A DNA stretch of 64,000 bases from Pseudomonas sp. DNDY-54 (GCF_019880365.1 NZ_CP082271.1:3968001-4032000), one strand, 5' to 3'; positions 35,103 through 44,838 are shown, numbered from the stretch's first letter. The notes: generated by a model not told the origin, from the sequence alone. Numbers and translations are program-made.

Positions 35103-36941
35103 ATGCCCGATTACCGCTCGAAAACCTCCACGCACGGCCGCAACATGGCTGGTGCCCGCGCGCTGTGGCGCGCCACCGGCATGAAGGACGAAGACTTCAA
35201 GAAGCCGATCATCGCCGTTTCCAACTCCTTCACCCAGTTCGTACCCGGCCACGTCCACCTGAAGGACATGGGCCAGCTGGTCGCCCGTGAAATCGAAAAG
35301 CACGGCGGCGTGGCCAAGGAATTCAACACCATCGCGGTCGACGACGGCATCGCCATGGGCCACGACGGCATGCTCTATTCGCTGCCTTCGCGCGAGATCA
35401 TCGCCGACTCCGTGGAATACATGGTCAACGCGCATTGCGCCGACGCCATTGTCTGCATCTCCAACTGCGACAAGATCACCCCCGGCATGCTGATGGCCGC
35501 CCTGCGCCTGAATATCCCGGTGGTGTTCGTTTCCGGCGGGCCGATGGAAGCCGGCAAGACCAAGCTGGCCAGCCACGGCCTGGACCTGGTCGACGCCATG
35601 GTCATCGCGGCCGATGAAAGCGCCTCCGATGAGAAGGTCGCCGAATACGAGCGCAGCGCCTGCCCGACCTGCGGCAGCTGCTCCGGCATGTTCACCGCCA
35701 ACTCGATGAACTGCCTGGCCGAAGCCTTAGGGTTAGCCCTGCCCGGCAACGGTTCGACCCTGGCCACCCACAGCGACCGCGAGCAGCTGTTCCTGCGCGC
35801 CGGCCGCACCATTGTCGAGCTGTGCCAGCGCTACTACGGCGAAGGCGACGAATCGGTACTGCCGCGCAACATCGCCAGCCGCCGCGCCTTCGAAAATGCC
35901 ATGACCCTGGATATCGCCATGGGCGGCTCGACCAACACCATCCTGCACCTGCTGGCCGCCGCCCAGGAAGCCGAGGTCGACTTCGACCTGCGCGCCATTG
36001 ATGCCCTGTCACGCAAGGTGCCGCAGCTGTGCAAGGTCGCGCCGAACATTCAGAAGTACCACATGGAAGACGTGCACCGCGCCGGCGGCATTTTCTCCAT
36101 TCTGGGTGAGCTGGCCCGTGGCGGCCTGCTGCACACCGACGTACCCACCGTGCACAGCCGAACGCTGGCTGAAGGCATCGCCCAGTGGGACATCACCCAG
36201 ACCCAGGACGAAGCGGTACACACCTTCTTCAAGGCCGGCCCGGCCGGTATCCCTACGCAGACTGCGTTCAGCCAGTCGACCCGTTGGGACACCCTCGACC
36301 TGGACCGCGCCGAAGGCTGCATCCGCAGCGTCGAGCATGCCTACTCACAGGAAGGCGGCCTGGCCGTGCTCTACGGCAACATCGCGCTCGATGGCTGCGT
36401 TGTGAAAACCGCAGGCGTGGACGAATCCATCCATGTCTTCGAGGGCACCGCGAAGATCTTCGAAAGCCAGGACAGCGCTGTTAAGGGCATCCTCAATGAC
36501 GAAGTGAAAGCCGGCGACATCGTCATCATCCGCTACGAAGGCCCGAAAGGCGGCCCGGGCATGCAGGAAATGCTCTACCCGACGTCATATTTGAAGTCCA
36601 AGGGACTGGGCAAGGATTGCGCCCTGCTCACCGACGGTCGATTCTCCGGCGGCACTTCGGGCCTTTCCATCGGCCATGCCTCGCCAGAAGCGGCCGCGGG
36701 CGGTGCCATTGGCCTGGTGCAGGACGGCGACAAGGTGCTGATCGACATCCCCAACCGCAGCATTCAGCTGCAGGTCAGCGATGAAGAGTTGTCCCACCGG
36801 CGCATCGAGCAGGACAAGAAAGGCTGGAAGCCGGCCGCCCCGCGCGCGCGCAAGGTGACCACCGCGCTCAAGGCCTACGCCCTGCTCGCCACCAGCGCCG
36901 ACAAGGGCGCGGTGCGCAACAAGGCGATGCTGGACGGCTGA
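35103..36941 (+). CDS. ilvD: Dihydroxy-acid dehydratase IlvD
   Basis: A 612-residue Fe-S dehydratase of branched-chain amino acid and pantothenate synthesis; it converts dihydroxy acids to 2-oxo acids. Cluster cysteines are in ISNCDKITPGM and CPTCGSCSGMFTANSMNCL. The GSTNTILHLLA segment and the C-terminal TDGRFSGGTSGLSIGHASPEAA are conserved. Full length matches the E. coli type. It has no ilv neighbour, as usual in Pseudomonas. Confidence 0.97.
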   Translation: MPDYRSKTSTHGRNMAGARALWRATGMKDEDFKKPIIAVSNSFTQFVPGHVHLKDMGQLVAREIEKHGGVAKEFNTIAVDDGIAMGHDGMLYSLPSREIIADSVEYMVNAHCADAIVCISNCDKITPGMLMAALRLNIPVVFVSGGPMEAGKTKLASHGLDLVDAMVIAADESASDEKVAEYERSACPTCGSCSGMFTANSMNCLAEALGLALPGNGSTLATHSDREQLFLRAGRTIVELCQRYYGEGDESVLPRNIASRRAFENAMTLDIAMGGSTNTILHLLAAAQEAEVDFDLRAIDALSRKVPQLCKVAPNIQKYHMEDVHRAGGIFSILGELARGGLLHTDVPTVHSRTLAEGIAQWDITQTQDEAVHTFFKAGPAGIPTQTAFSQSTRWDTLDLDRAEGCIRSVEHAYSQEGGLAVLYGNIALDGCVVKTAGVDESIHVFEGTAKIFESQDSAVKGILNDEVKAGDIVIIRYEGPKGGPGMQEMLYPTSYLKSKGLGKDCALLTDGRFSGGTSGLSIGHASPEAAAGGAIGLVQDGDKVLIDIPNRSIQLQVSDEELSHRRIEQDKKGWKPAAPRARKVTTALKAYALLATSADKGAVRNKAMLDG

Positions 36942-36968
36942 TCGTTCCGGCTAATAGCTGCACACGGA

Positions 36969-36995
36969 AGCCCGACCATCGTGTCGGGCTTTTTC
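36969..36995 (+). terminator. Rho-independent terminator of ilvD
   Basis: An 8-bp stem (agcccgac at 36969-36976, gtcgggct at 36983-36990) followed directly by TTTTTC. The T-run touches the stop codon of the convergent DUF4153 gene at 36994. Confidence 0.92.
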
Positions 36996-38727
36996 ATGGT
37001 TCGCCGATGGCGGGTTCCAGCCGAACTCCGCCAATCTCAATCGCCTTGAAGCGGGGCGCGACCAGCTCAAATTCACCCCGTTCCAGAAGCTCGCCAAGCG
37101 CAGCGCCGTCCGGAAGCGCGCCTCCAGTGACGCGCAGCTGGCCAAGCCATCGCCAGCCTCCTGCCGCAACACGTCCCATCACCGGCACCACCTTGGGCTC
37201 GCCGCGGAGCAGCAAGACTTCGGATTGGCCGTCCCGATCCAGATCCGCCGCAAACAACCGGCACTCATCCACGCACCCCTGATTGCTGACGGTACGCGCC
37301 AGCGAGCCATCCTCATCCACTATAGCCTCCCCAATCCAGAGCACTGGCGGCGCGGCTGCAACCTCCTGCTCCCGCTTCCAGGCCCAGTAGTGGTCCGCGC
37401 GATCCAGTCGCTGCAGATCGCCCTTCAGCCGCGTGCGCAGCGCTTCGTCCTCCCAAGGCTCGTCCAGCGCATCACGCAGTGCTTGCAAATATCGACGCCC
37501 AGGTTCGCCCAGCTGAAAGCGCAGCGCACCGAGATCGGTTTGCTCGGTTGGCAATTTGGCATCTAGCAGCCGCTGATACTGATTGGCCGCGCTCAGTTGC
37601 AGCGGGCTCAGTGCCGGCACATGCACCAACACCAGCAGGCAGGCCGCTAGCAGCGCCAGAGGCGGGTTGCTTTGCCGGAGCCCGCTTAGCCAGGCGGGAC
37701 CACGTCGGATCACTGCTCTCACCAGTGCCAGGCCATGCACCATCGCGACCAGCGCCAGGAGCGCAGCCAATACACGATCCGGCGTCAGCCCGTACTGATC
37801 GATACGCAACCACAGCGCATGTATCGCGAGCCCGGCCAGCAGTGGCAGGCACAGCGAACTGGCATCGGCCAGCAGCCGCAAGGGCCGGGGATAATGCGCG
37901 GTCTGCAAGCCGTCCTGCACGACCCCGTTGAGCAAAGCGATATGCGCGAACACCAGCGTCAGCAGGATCGGCGTTGCATGGCGTGTCGCCCACAGCGGAG
38001 CCAGGCCGGTGAACGGCAGGAACACCACGAACAGCAGCAGGATCACCACCGTCAGTGGCAACAGAAACCGGCACATCGCCTGCAGCACGTTGCGCAGCGC
38101 ATCGATGACCTGACCGCGCTCGCGCCCAATGTGCAACCCGACGGCGACAACCGTAGCGCTGGCAACCCAGATGAAGCCGGACGAATCGAAGAACCGTTTG
38201 AACTGATCGACCCCGAGCATGCTGAACAGGCCCGACCAGAGCCAGATCAGCAGCCAGAAAACCCCGAGCATGACCAGCGCCATGAACAACAGCAGCCCGT
38301 TGTTCCAAGCGTTCCGATAAAGCGCGCTGTAGTCGAAGCGCCAGCGATGCGCAGCGTCCCGCGCCTGGATAAACGGCGCGAGGATGTAGGCTAATGCCAG
38401 CTGGCTCCACAGCAACAGCGTGCCGGTCGTTTCATCGAAGTAATACCAGCGGGGCTGATCGAACTGAGCCCCAAGCCACGCCGCCAACACGGCGGGCAAC
38501 AGAACAGCCGGCAGCAGCAGCTTCCAGCGCTCAGCCTCGCGCAGTTGGCCCCAGAGCATCTGCAGCTGCCAGCCACCCACCACGACGAGGACGATCAGCG
38601 CGGAAAACAGAGTGCGCCAGAGCGCCCCGTGCGGCCAGCTTTCACTGGCCAGCCATAGCGTCAGTCCTTGCAGGAGCCCCAACGACATGAAGACCGCCAG
38701 GGTTCGCTGTTCAATTACTTTTTGCAT
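36994..38727 (-). CDS. DUF4153 domain-containing membrane protein
   Basis: A 577-residue protein with about twelve hydrophobic segments from residue 10 to about 400, then a hydrophilic C-terminal part of about 170 residues (YQRLLDAKLPTEQTD, FQLGEPGRRYLQALRD, a VLLLRGEPKVVPVM strand). This is the DUF4153 arrangement. The function is unknown; relatives occur in many Gram-negatives. The ATG at 38727 has AAGGACATC upstream and opens MQKVIEQRTLA; an open frame to 38820 lacks support. It is convergent with ilvD and divergent from the NCS2 permease. Confidence 0.75.
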   Translation of the reverse strand: MQKVIEQRTLAVFMSLGLLQGLTLWLASESWPHGALWRTLFSALIVLVVVGGWQLQMLWGQLREAERWKLLLPAVLLPAVLAAWLGAQFDQPRWYYFDETTGTLLLWSQLALAYILAPFIQARDAAHRWRFDYSALYRNAWNNGLLLFMALVMLGVFWLLIWLWSGLFSMLGVDQFKRFFDSSGFIWVASATVVAVGLHIGRERGQVIDALRNVLQAMCRFLLPLTVVILLLFVVFLPFTGLAPLWATRHATPILLTLVFAHIALLNGVVQDGLQTAHYPRPLRLLADASSLCLPLLAGLAIHALWLRIDQYGLTPDRVLAALLALVAMVHGLALVRAVIRRGPAWLSGLRQSNPPLALLAACLLVLVHVPALSPLQLSAANQYQRLLDAKLPTEQTDLGALRFQLGEPGRRYLQALRDALDEPWEDEALRTRLKGDLQRLDRADHYWAWKREQEVAAAPPVLWIGEAIVDEDGSLARTVSNQGCVDECRLFAADLDRDGQSEVLLLRGEPKVVPVMGRVAAGGWRWLGQLRVTGGALPDGAALGELLERGEFELVAPRFKAIEIGGVRLEPAIGEP

Positions 38728-39010
38728 GATGTCCTTCAGTTGTCGTTGCCAGCCGTTTGGTAGCAAGGCGGCGTCCATTGAATCGCAAGGCAGACGAGTA
38801 TGTGAGCCGCCCCAGGGCACCGCAACGCAAGGCCCGCCGGGCTGTGACTGGATCGGTGGTTGCGTTCAGATGTGCCGGCACCGTCTCGCCGCCTACGCTT
38901 ACTGCCAATCGTTGATCATTGAATGGGTGGCCGCCTCGCCAGCCGACCGGTTCAGCTGTGCGTTATCGTCGACGCGACGTAGAATCGCGCTCTTTTTTCT
39001 GGAGCCTGCC

Positions 39011-40399
39011 ATGAGCGCGGTGAAGTCTTCCCCTGACGAGTTGCGTAACGATCTGGTCTACGGCCTCGACGACCGGCCCCGCCCCTGGATCGCCTTTCTT
39101 GCTGCCCTGCAGCATCTGCTGGCGATCATCGTGCCGATCGTCACGCCCGGGTTGCTGATTTGCCAGGCAATCGGCGTCTCGCCACGCGACACCAACATCA
39201 TTGTCTCGATGTCCCTCGTGATTTCCGGCATCGCCACCTTCGTTCAGTGCAAGCGCTTCGGCCCATTCGGCGCCGGGTTGCTGATCGTGCAGGGCACCAG
39301 CTTCAACTTCGTCGGCCCGCTGATCGCCGGCGGCGTGTTGATGGTCAAGCAGGGCACGCCGGTCGAGGGCGTGATGGCGGCCATCTTCGGCGTGGTGATT
39401 GCCGGGTCCTTTATCGAGATGGGCGTCTCACGTGTGCTGCCGTTTATCAAGCAGCTAATCACCCCGCTGGTGACCGGCATCGTGGTGCTGATGATTGGCC
39501 TGACGCTGATCAAGGTCGGCCTGATCAGCATGGGCGGCGGCTACGCAGCCATGGGCGACGGGACCTTTGCCAGCCGCGAAAACCTGCTGCTGTCGGGTGT
39601 GGTGCTGGGCGCCATCGTCGTACTGAACCGCCTGCCGATGCAGTGGATGCGCAGCTGCGCCATCATCATTGCGCTGGCCATCGGTTATGCGCTGTCCGCC
39701 TATCTGGGCCGACTGGATTTCACCGGCATGCGCGAAGCCGAACTGTTCGAAGTGCCGATGCCGCTGCATTTTGGCCTCGGCTTTTCCTGGAGTCTGTTCA
39801 TTCCGATGGTGGTGATCTACCTGGTCACCTCGCTCGAAGCCATCGGCGACATCACCGCCACCAGCAAGCTCTCACGCCAACCTGTGGAAGGCCCGCTGTG
39901 GATGCAGCGGATCAAGGGCGGCGTGCTGGTCAATGGCGCCAACTCGCTGCTGGCGGGCTTCTTCAATACCTTCCCCAGCTCGGTGTTCGCGCAGAACAAC
40001 GGCATCATTCAGCTCACCGGGATCGCCAGCCGCTACGTCGGCATGTGGATCGCGGTGATGCTGGTGATTCTCGGGCTGTTCCCGGCGGTTGCCGGCGTGC
40101 TTCAGGCGGTGCCCGAGCCGGTGCTGGGCGGTGCTGCAATTGTGATGTTCGGTGCGGTGGCGGCCGCGGGCATCAACATTCTCGCGGGCATCAAGCTGGA
40201 CCGCCGCGCGCTCCTGATCATCTCGGTCTCGCTGGCGCTGGGCCTGGGCTTTTCTCAGGTGCCGGAGTTTCTTGCCAATCTGCCGGTAGCGCTGCGCAAC
40301 GTGCTGGAGTCGGGCGTAGCCACCGGCGGTATCTGCGCATTGGTAATGAACTGGTTCCTGCCCGAGTCGCCCGCAGGCTCGAAGCAGGATCCAGCCTGA
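39011..40399 (+). CDS. NCS2 family nucleobase:cation symporter (purine type)
   Basis: A 462-residue permease with about fourteen membrane segments. It opens with YGLDDRPRPWIAFLAALQHLLA, the usual NCS2 start, and contains the substrate-binding signature in TSLEAIGDI and NTFPSSVFAQNNGIIQLTGI, the QxxGxxxxT-like motif of xanthine/uric acid carriers. Which purine it carries cannot be read from the sequence. It is convergent with the FAD oxidoreductase gene; the stops are adjacent without any gap. Confidence 0.9.
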   Translation: MSAVKSSPDELRNDLVYGLDDRPRPWIAFLAALQHLLAIIVPIVTPGLLICQAIGVSPRDTNIIVSMSLVISGIATFVQCKRFGPFGAGLLIVQGTSFNFVGPLIAGGVLMVKQGTPVEGVMAAIFGVVIAGSFIEMGVSRVLPFIKQLITPLVTGIVVLMIGLTLIKVGLISMGGGYAAMGDGTFASRENLLLSGVVLGAIVVLNRLPMQWMRSCAIIIALAIGYALSAYLGRLDFTGMREAELFEVPMPLHFGLGFSWSLFIPMVVIYLVTSLEAIGDITATSKLSRQPVEGPLWMQRIKGGVLVNGANSLLAGFFNTFPSSVFAQNNGIIQLTGIASRYVGMWIAVMLVILGLFPAVAGVLQAVPEPVLGGAAIVMFGAVAAAGINILAGIKLDRRALLIISVSLALGLGFSQVPEFLANLPVALRNVLESGVATGGICALVMNWFLPESPAGSKQDPA

Positions 40400-41518
40400 T
40401 TAGCCGATTCGAGCGCCCTGGGCGAGCCGCCGGCAGACCTCATCGGCAATCGCCAGGGCCGCGGTCAGCCCGGGCGACTCGATGCCGAACAGATTCACCA
40501 ACCCGGCGATACCGTGCTCGGCAGGCCCGTCGATGCGAAAGTCCGCTGCCGGTTCGCCGGGCCCGCTGATTTTAGGGCGAATGCCGGTGTAGGCCGGTTG
40601 CAGCGCACCATCCGGCAACGCCGGCCAGTAACGGCGAATCGCCGCGTAGAACCCATTCGCGCGGCGTTCATCCATCGTGTAATCCAGGCTGTCGACCCAC
40701 TCCACGTCCGGGCCGAACCGCGCCTGACCGCCCAGGTCCAGCGTCAGGTGCACGCCCAGCCCGCCGGGTTCCGGGAGGGGATAAACCAGATGCTGGAATG
40801 GCGTCGGGGTCGCCAGGCTGAAATAGCTGCCCTTGGCGAAATAGCGTGGTGGCACCGACTCAGCGGATAGCCCCGCCGTGCGCGCGGCGATTTCTGGTGC
40901 CGCGTGTCCCGCACAGTTGATGACGCTAGTGGCCAGCAGCGTCATCGGCGTTTCACCGCCCACCTCGACACACAACCCCGCGTCGGTCACCTCAATGGAC
41001 GCTACCGGCGCATGCAACGCCAGCAGCGCACCCGCGGCCTCGGCATCCCCTTGCAGCGCCAGCATCAAGGCATGACTGTCGACGATTCCAGTGCTCGGTG
41101 AGAGCAATCCAGCCACGGCATTGAGCTGCGGCTCCAGCGTCTTCACCTCATCCGCGTCGAATCTGCGCAAATCGTCGACGCCGTTGGCCAGGGCATGAGT
41201 CTGTAGCGCATCGAGCCCCGCCAATTGGGATTCATCGGTGGCGACGATCAGCTTGCCGCAACGCCGGTAAGGCACGCCGTGACTGTCGCAGAACGCATAG
41301 AGCGCATCGCGCCCGGCCACGCACAGCCGCGCCTTCAACGAGCCTTGCGGATAATAGATGCCGGCATGAATGACCTCACTGTTGCGCGAGCTGGTGCCCG
41401 TGCCAATGGCCGCTTCGGCTTCCAGTATCACCACCTCGCGTCCGGCCCGAGCCAGTGCCCGCGCGACCGCGAGCCCCACCACACCGGCGCCGATGACCAC
41501 GCAATCGACCTGCTCCAT
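40400..41518 (-). CDS. FAD-dependent oxidoreductase, L-2-hydroxyglutarate oxidase-like
   Basis: A 372-residue DAO-fold flavoenzyme. The FAD motif VVIGAGVVGLAVARALARAG starts at about residue 7, followed by GTSSRNSEVIHAGIYYP, the hallmark of the L-2-hydroxyglutarate oxidase (LhgO) group, and a C-terminal TGIRPKISGPG and GIESPGLTAALAIA. It likely oxidises an L-2-hydroxy acid, but substrate is inferred. ATG 41518 has AGGGGAACGGG upstream. No glutarate genes are nearby, so its pathway is open. Confidence 0.87.
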   Translation of the reverse strand: MEQVDCVVIGAGVVGLAVARALARAGREVVILEAEAAIGTGTSSRNSEVIHAGIYYPQGSLKARLCVAGRDALYAFCDSHGVPYRRCGKLIVATDESQLAGLDALQTHALANGVDDLRRFDADEVKTLEPQLNAVAGLLSPSTGIVDSHALMLALQGDAEAAGALLALHAPVASIEVTDAGLCVEVGGETPMTLLATSVINCAGHAAPEIAARTAGLSAESVPPRYFAKGSYFSLATPTPFQHLVYPLPEPGGLGVHLTLDLGGQARFGPDVEWVDSLDYTMDERRANGFYAAIRRYWPALPDGALQPAYTGIRPKISGPGEPAADFRIDGPAEHGIAGLVNLFGIESPGLTAALAIADEVCRRLAQGARIG

Positions 41519-41622
41519 TCCCGTTCCCCTGCAATTAGGCGAGCGCCAGACTGCCGCAAGATCGAACCGCGGCCAAGCCTCGCTTGCCCAACATCCATAC
41601 ACTCATGAAAAAGGGAGCCACC

Positions 41623-42078
41623 ATGCGCATCGGCGTCATATCCGACACCCACGGCCTGCTGCGCCCTGAAGCCATCGCTGCGCTGCAGGGTTGCGAGCGC
41701 ATCATCCACGCTGGCGACATCGGTAAACCACAGGTACTGGACGCGTTAAGAGCACTGGCGCCGCTCGAGGTGATATGTGGAAATGTCGACAGCGGCGACT
41801 GGGCTGCTGCGATTCCGGAGCATCTCGACCTGCATATCGACGGGCTGCGCATCCACGTCACCCATGACGTCAAGACGATGGTGATCGACCCGGTTGCCGA
41901 GCAGGTCGACGTGGTGATCGCCGGCCATTCGCATCAGCCAAAGATCGAAGAGGTCGAGGGCGTGCTCTACATCAACCCCGGCAGTGCCGGCCGTCGACGC
42001 TTCAAGTTGCCGATCAGCTTGGCTTTACTGGACATTGAAGACGGGCAGCCGCGGGCGCAACTGGTCACGCTGGGTTAA
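41623..42078 (+). CDS. YfcE/MJ0936-type metallophosphoesterase
   Basis: A 151-residue phosphodiesterase. All metal motifs are present: GVISDTHG, HAGDIG, CGNVDSGD, THD and GHSHQP, followed by NPGSAG. Family members hydrolyse phosphodiesters with Mn or Fe/Mn; the natural substrate is unknown. AAAAGGGAGCC precedes the ATG at 41623. It is divergent from the FAD oxidoreductase and convergent with the YitT gene. Confidence 0.92.
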   Translation: MRIGVISDTHGLLRPEAIAALQGCERIIHAGDIGKPQVLDALRALAPLEVICGNVDSGDWAAAIPEHLDLHIDGLRIHVTHDVKTMVIDPVAEQVDVVIAGHSHQPKIEEVEGVLYINPGSAGRRRFKLPISLALLDIEDGQPRAQLVTLG

Positions 42079-42082
42079 GCGC

Positions 42083-42805
42083 TCAGCTCACGCCCATATA
42101 GCGATCGCTGCGGTGATTGATCGCCAGTACCAGATTTAGCGCGACAGCACCGAGCACGGAGAGGGCGACTTTTTCCGGCGGCACAATGAACACCGCCGCC
42201 AGCACAATCAGCGCATCGATGCCCATCTGAAAGGTTCCGGCGCGCAGGCCGATGCGCTCCTGCAGGAACAGCGCAAGGATGTTCACACCCCCGAGGCTGG
42301 CACGGTGCCGGAACAGCATCAACAGCCCGACGCCCATGGCGAAGCCGCCGAAGAGCGCGGCGTAATAGATGTTCAGCTCGGCGAAGCGAATCCAGTTCGG
42401 TGTCAGTTCGGCCAGCAGCGACACCAGACCGACGGCGATGATCGTGCGCAGCGTAAAGCTCCAGCCCATGCGCCAGATGGCCAACAGGTAGAACGGAATA
42501 TTCAGGGTGAAGAACACCAGACCGAAAGGCCAGCCGGCGAAATACTTGAGCAGAAACGCGAGGCCCACGGTGCCGCCGGTCAGCAGTCCCGCGTGGCTGT
42601 AGAAGGCGATCCCCAGCGCCACCATGGCGGTGCCCAGCAGCAGCGCCAGCGCATCCTCCCAGAGTGGATGGCGGACGAAGATCGCGGCGATGGTTTCGGG
42701 CTGCTCGGCGTCCGAACGTTCAGCGTCATGCTGCATGGCGTCTGTTTGATCTGCGCCACGTTGCACTACGCCACGTTGCACTGCGCTCGGCTTGTCATTC
42801 GACAT
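42083..42805 (-). CDS. YitT family membrane protein
   Basis: A 240-residue protein with about six membrane helices from residue 48 on (DALALLLGTAMVALGIAFY, GGTVGLAFLLKY, IYYAALFGGFAMGVGLLML and others), matching the N-terminal YitT module. A soluble DUF2179 domain usual in Firmicute homologues is absent. The first 45 residues are polar and contain a QRGVV-QRGAD duplication caused by a 15-bp repeat in the DNA, so translation could begin at ATG 42736 instead. No good ribosome site helps decide. Function unknown. Confidence 0.82.
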   Translation of the reverse strand: MSNDKPSAVQRGVVQRGADQTDAMQHDAERSDAEQPETIAAIFVRHPLWEDALALLLGTAMVALGIAFYSHAGLLTGGTVGLAFLLKYFAGWPFGLVFFTLNIPFYLLAIWRMGWSFTLRTIIAVGLVSLLAELTPNWIRFAELNIYYAALFGGFAMGVGLLMLFRHRASLGGVNILALFLQERIGLRAGTFQMGIDALIVLAAVFIVPPEKVALSVLGAVALNLVLAINHRSDRYMGVS

Positions 42806-42896
42806 GAGAGGTGTCTCGTGGGAAGCGGAGTGAAAGCATAGGAGCTGGCGCCAGGTGAGAACTTGGCGCCGGTCAAGGAAAGCCGAGGGACGGGAG

Positions 42897-43412
42897 TCAG
42901 CGGCGCTGCCAGGTCTCGAAACGGTATGCCGGCGCTTCACGCTCAGCTGGATGGGCCTGGCTGTCTACAAGCGCCCATTCAGCTTCATCAAAGGCAGGGA
43001 AGAAGGCGTCCCCTTCAGGGGCCGCATCGATTCGGGTGAGATACAGGCGCTGCGTCTGCGGCAATGCCTGGGCGTAGAGCTGCGCGCCGCCGATCAGCAT
43101 CAACTCCTCGACGCCCTGCTCTCGGGCCCACTGCTCAGCGCGAACCAGCGCAGCGTCGAGCGTTGTAAAGGTTTCGCCACCGTCGAGCTGGAGCTCCTGC
43201 TGACGGCTGACCACCAGATTCAGCCGGCCCGGCAGCGGGCGGCCCAGCGAATCCCAGGTCTTGCGACCCATGATGATCGGCTTGCCCAGGGTCATCGCCT
43301 TGAAGTGTTTGAGGTCAGCTGGCAGGTGCCAGGGCATCGTGTTATCGAGTCCGATCACGCGGTTATCGGCGAGCGCCGCGATCATGGCGAGGGGAAGGGT
43401 GGTCTGATTCAT
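42897..43412 (-). CDS. folA: Dihydrofolate reductase FolA
   Basis: A 171-residue DHFR. AMIAALADNRVIGLDNTMPWHLPADLKHF, with the catalytic acidic residue in the LPADL motif, KPIIMGRKTWDSLGRPLPGR and GGAQLYAQALP are intact. It regenerates tetrahydrofolate for thymidylate and one-carbon synthesis. It is followed by YitT on the same strand and divergent from glpQ. Length is slightly longer than the E. coli enzyme, as in other Pseudomonas. Confidence 0.96.
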   Translation of the reverse strand: MNQTTLPLAMIAALADNRVIGLDNTMPWHLPADLKHFKAMTLGKPIIMGRKTWDSLGRPLPGRLNLVVSRQQELQLDGGETFTTLDAALVRAEQWAREQGVEELMLIGGAQLYAQALPQTQRLYLTRIDAAPEGDAFFPAFDEAEWALVDSQAHPAEREAPAYRFETWQRR

Positions 43413-43501
43413 GGCGGCGAGAATAACAGAGCGCCCGCGGGGGAGTCAGCGCCGCCAGAGACACGTCAGCATCATCAAACGGTCATCGTTGCTTTACTAA
43501 A

Positions 43502-43519
43502 GCGTCAAGCTGACGTCAT
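43502..43519 (+). promoter_or_regulatory. Weak Pho-box-like site ahead of glpQ
   Basis: GCGTCAA-GCTG-ACGTCAT matches the 7-4-7 layout of a PhoB box (consensus CTGTCAT-N4-CTGTCAT), with the GTCA core in both halves at an 11-base period. The flanking matches are poor. It lies 46 bases before the glpQ start. Regulation of glpQ by phosphate in P. aeruginosa makes it plausible. Confidence 0.4.
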
Positions 43520-43565
43520 TGATAGGCTTCAGGCTAACTGCTCCCCTTCCATGGAGACGCCCGCA

Positions 43566-44678
43566 ATGGCCCGCCACAGCCGCCCTACCCTGCGCCACCT
43601 GTTGACCGCCTGCAGCTTGCTGCTGCCAATCGCTGCGTTTGCCGCCACGCCCGACGCCTCGGTCGCCGCCAAGAACGGCCGTGAAGAGCCTCATCCGCTG
43701 GTCATCGCCCACCGCGGCGCCAGTGGCTACGTGCCAGAGCACACCCTTGCCTCTTACGCGCTGGCCATTCTGCAGGGCGCCGACTATGTCGAGCCGGATC
43801 TCGTCATGACCCGTGACGGCGAGCTGGTTGCCCGTCACGACAACGAGCTGGGGCTGACCACCGATGTGTCGCAGCACCCCGAGTTCGCCGACCGCAAGCG
43901 CACGCAGATGGTCGACGGTGTAGAGCTCACCGGCTGGTTCAGCGAGGACTTCACGCTGGCCGAACTGAAAACGCTGCGTGCCATCGAGCGCATCCCAACG
44001 ATCCGTCCCGGTAACGCGCGGCTCGACGGCAGCCTGGAAATCCCGACGCTGCAGGAGATCATCGATCTGGTGAAAACCATGCAGCTGAGCGAGCGCCGCC
44101 GCATCGGGCTGTACCCCGAAACCAAGCATCCGACGCACTTCCAGCAGCTCGGCCTGGCCATGGAAAAGCCTCTAGTGCGCGTCCTTCACCGCAACGGCTA
44201 CGCCGGTCGTAACGCGCCGGTGTACATCCAGTCGTTCGAAGTCGAGAACCTGAAAACCCTGAGCCGCATGACGCAGCTGCGCCTGGTGCAGTTGTTCAGC
44301 AGCGGTCAGCCATACGATCAACAGGTACGCGGCGGCAAACTGACCTACGCACAGATGGCGACCGCCGAAGGCCTAAAGGCGATCTCGCGCTACGCCGCGG
44401 GTGTCGGTCCGGAAAAGAGCTACATCATTCCGCGTGACGCCAACGGCAATCTCGGCCAGCCCACCGACTTTGTGCCGAACGCTCACGCCGCGGGCCTGAA
44501 AGTGCATCCGTACACCTTCCGCGCCGAAAACGCCTTTCTGCCGACCAACCTGCGCAAGGGTGATTCGCCGGCCGATCGCGGCGACATCGAAGCCGACATC
44601 CGCGCCTATCTCAACGCGGGCATCGACGGGCTCTTCATCGACCAGCCCGACATCGCCGTGCGCGTGCGCGCCGAGTAA
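43566..44678 (+). CDS. glpQ: Periplasmic glycerophosphodiester phosphodiesterase GlpQ
   Basis: A 370-residue exported GDPD enzyme releasing glycerol 3-phosphate from deacylated phospholipids. The signal peptide ends near AFAATPD. The TIM-barrel active site shows VIAHRGASGYVPEHTLASY, VEPDLVMTRDG and ARHDNEL, with the two catalytic histidines and acidic metal ligands. ATG 43566 was chosen because GGAG lies ten bases before it and the signal peptide follows; an ATG at 43551 is possible. A GC hairpin (cgaggcc/ggcctcg, 44683-44700) just after the stop lacks a T-run. It fits with the pst locus as phosphate scavenging. Confidence 0.94.
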   Translation: MARHSRPTLRHLLTACSLLLPIAAFAATPDASVAAKNGREEPHPLVIAHRGASGYVPEHTLASYALAILQGADYVEPDLVMTRDGELVARHDNELGLTTDVSQHPEFADRKRTQMVDGVELTGWFSEDFTLAELKTLRAIERIPTIRPGNARLDGSLEIPTLQEIIDLVKTMQLSERRRIGLYPETKHPTHFQQLGLAMEKPLVRVLHRNGYAGRNAPVYIQSFEVENLKTLSRMTQLRLVQLFSSGQPYDQQVRGGKLTYAQMATAEGLKAISRYAAGVGPEKSYIIPRDANGNLGQPTDFVPNAHAAGLKVHPYTFRAENAFLPTNLRKGDSPADRGDIEADIRAYLNAGIDGLFIDQPDIAVRVRAE

Positions 44679-44838
44679 GGCTCGAGGCCGCCGGGCCTCG
44701 TATTGAAACATCGTTCGGGCGGTTGGGGTTCCGCTGGCGAAAACTGCCTACACTTCAGGGGCACGCCGTGCGGCCCGACCGCAACCGATCGTCGTCGAAC
44801 ACGGTGATTCCTAGAACAACCATAAAAAGGAATACCCC

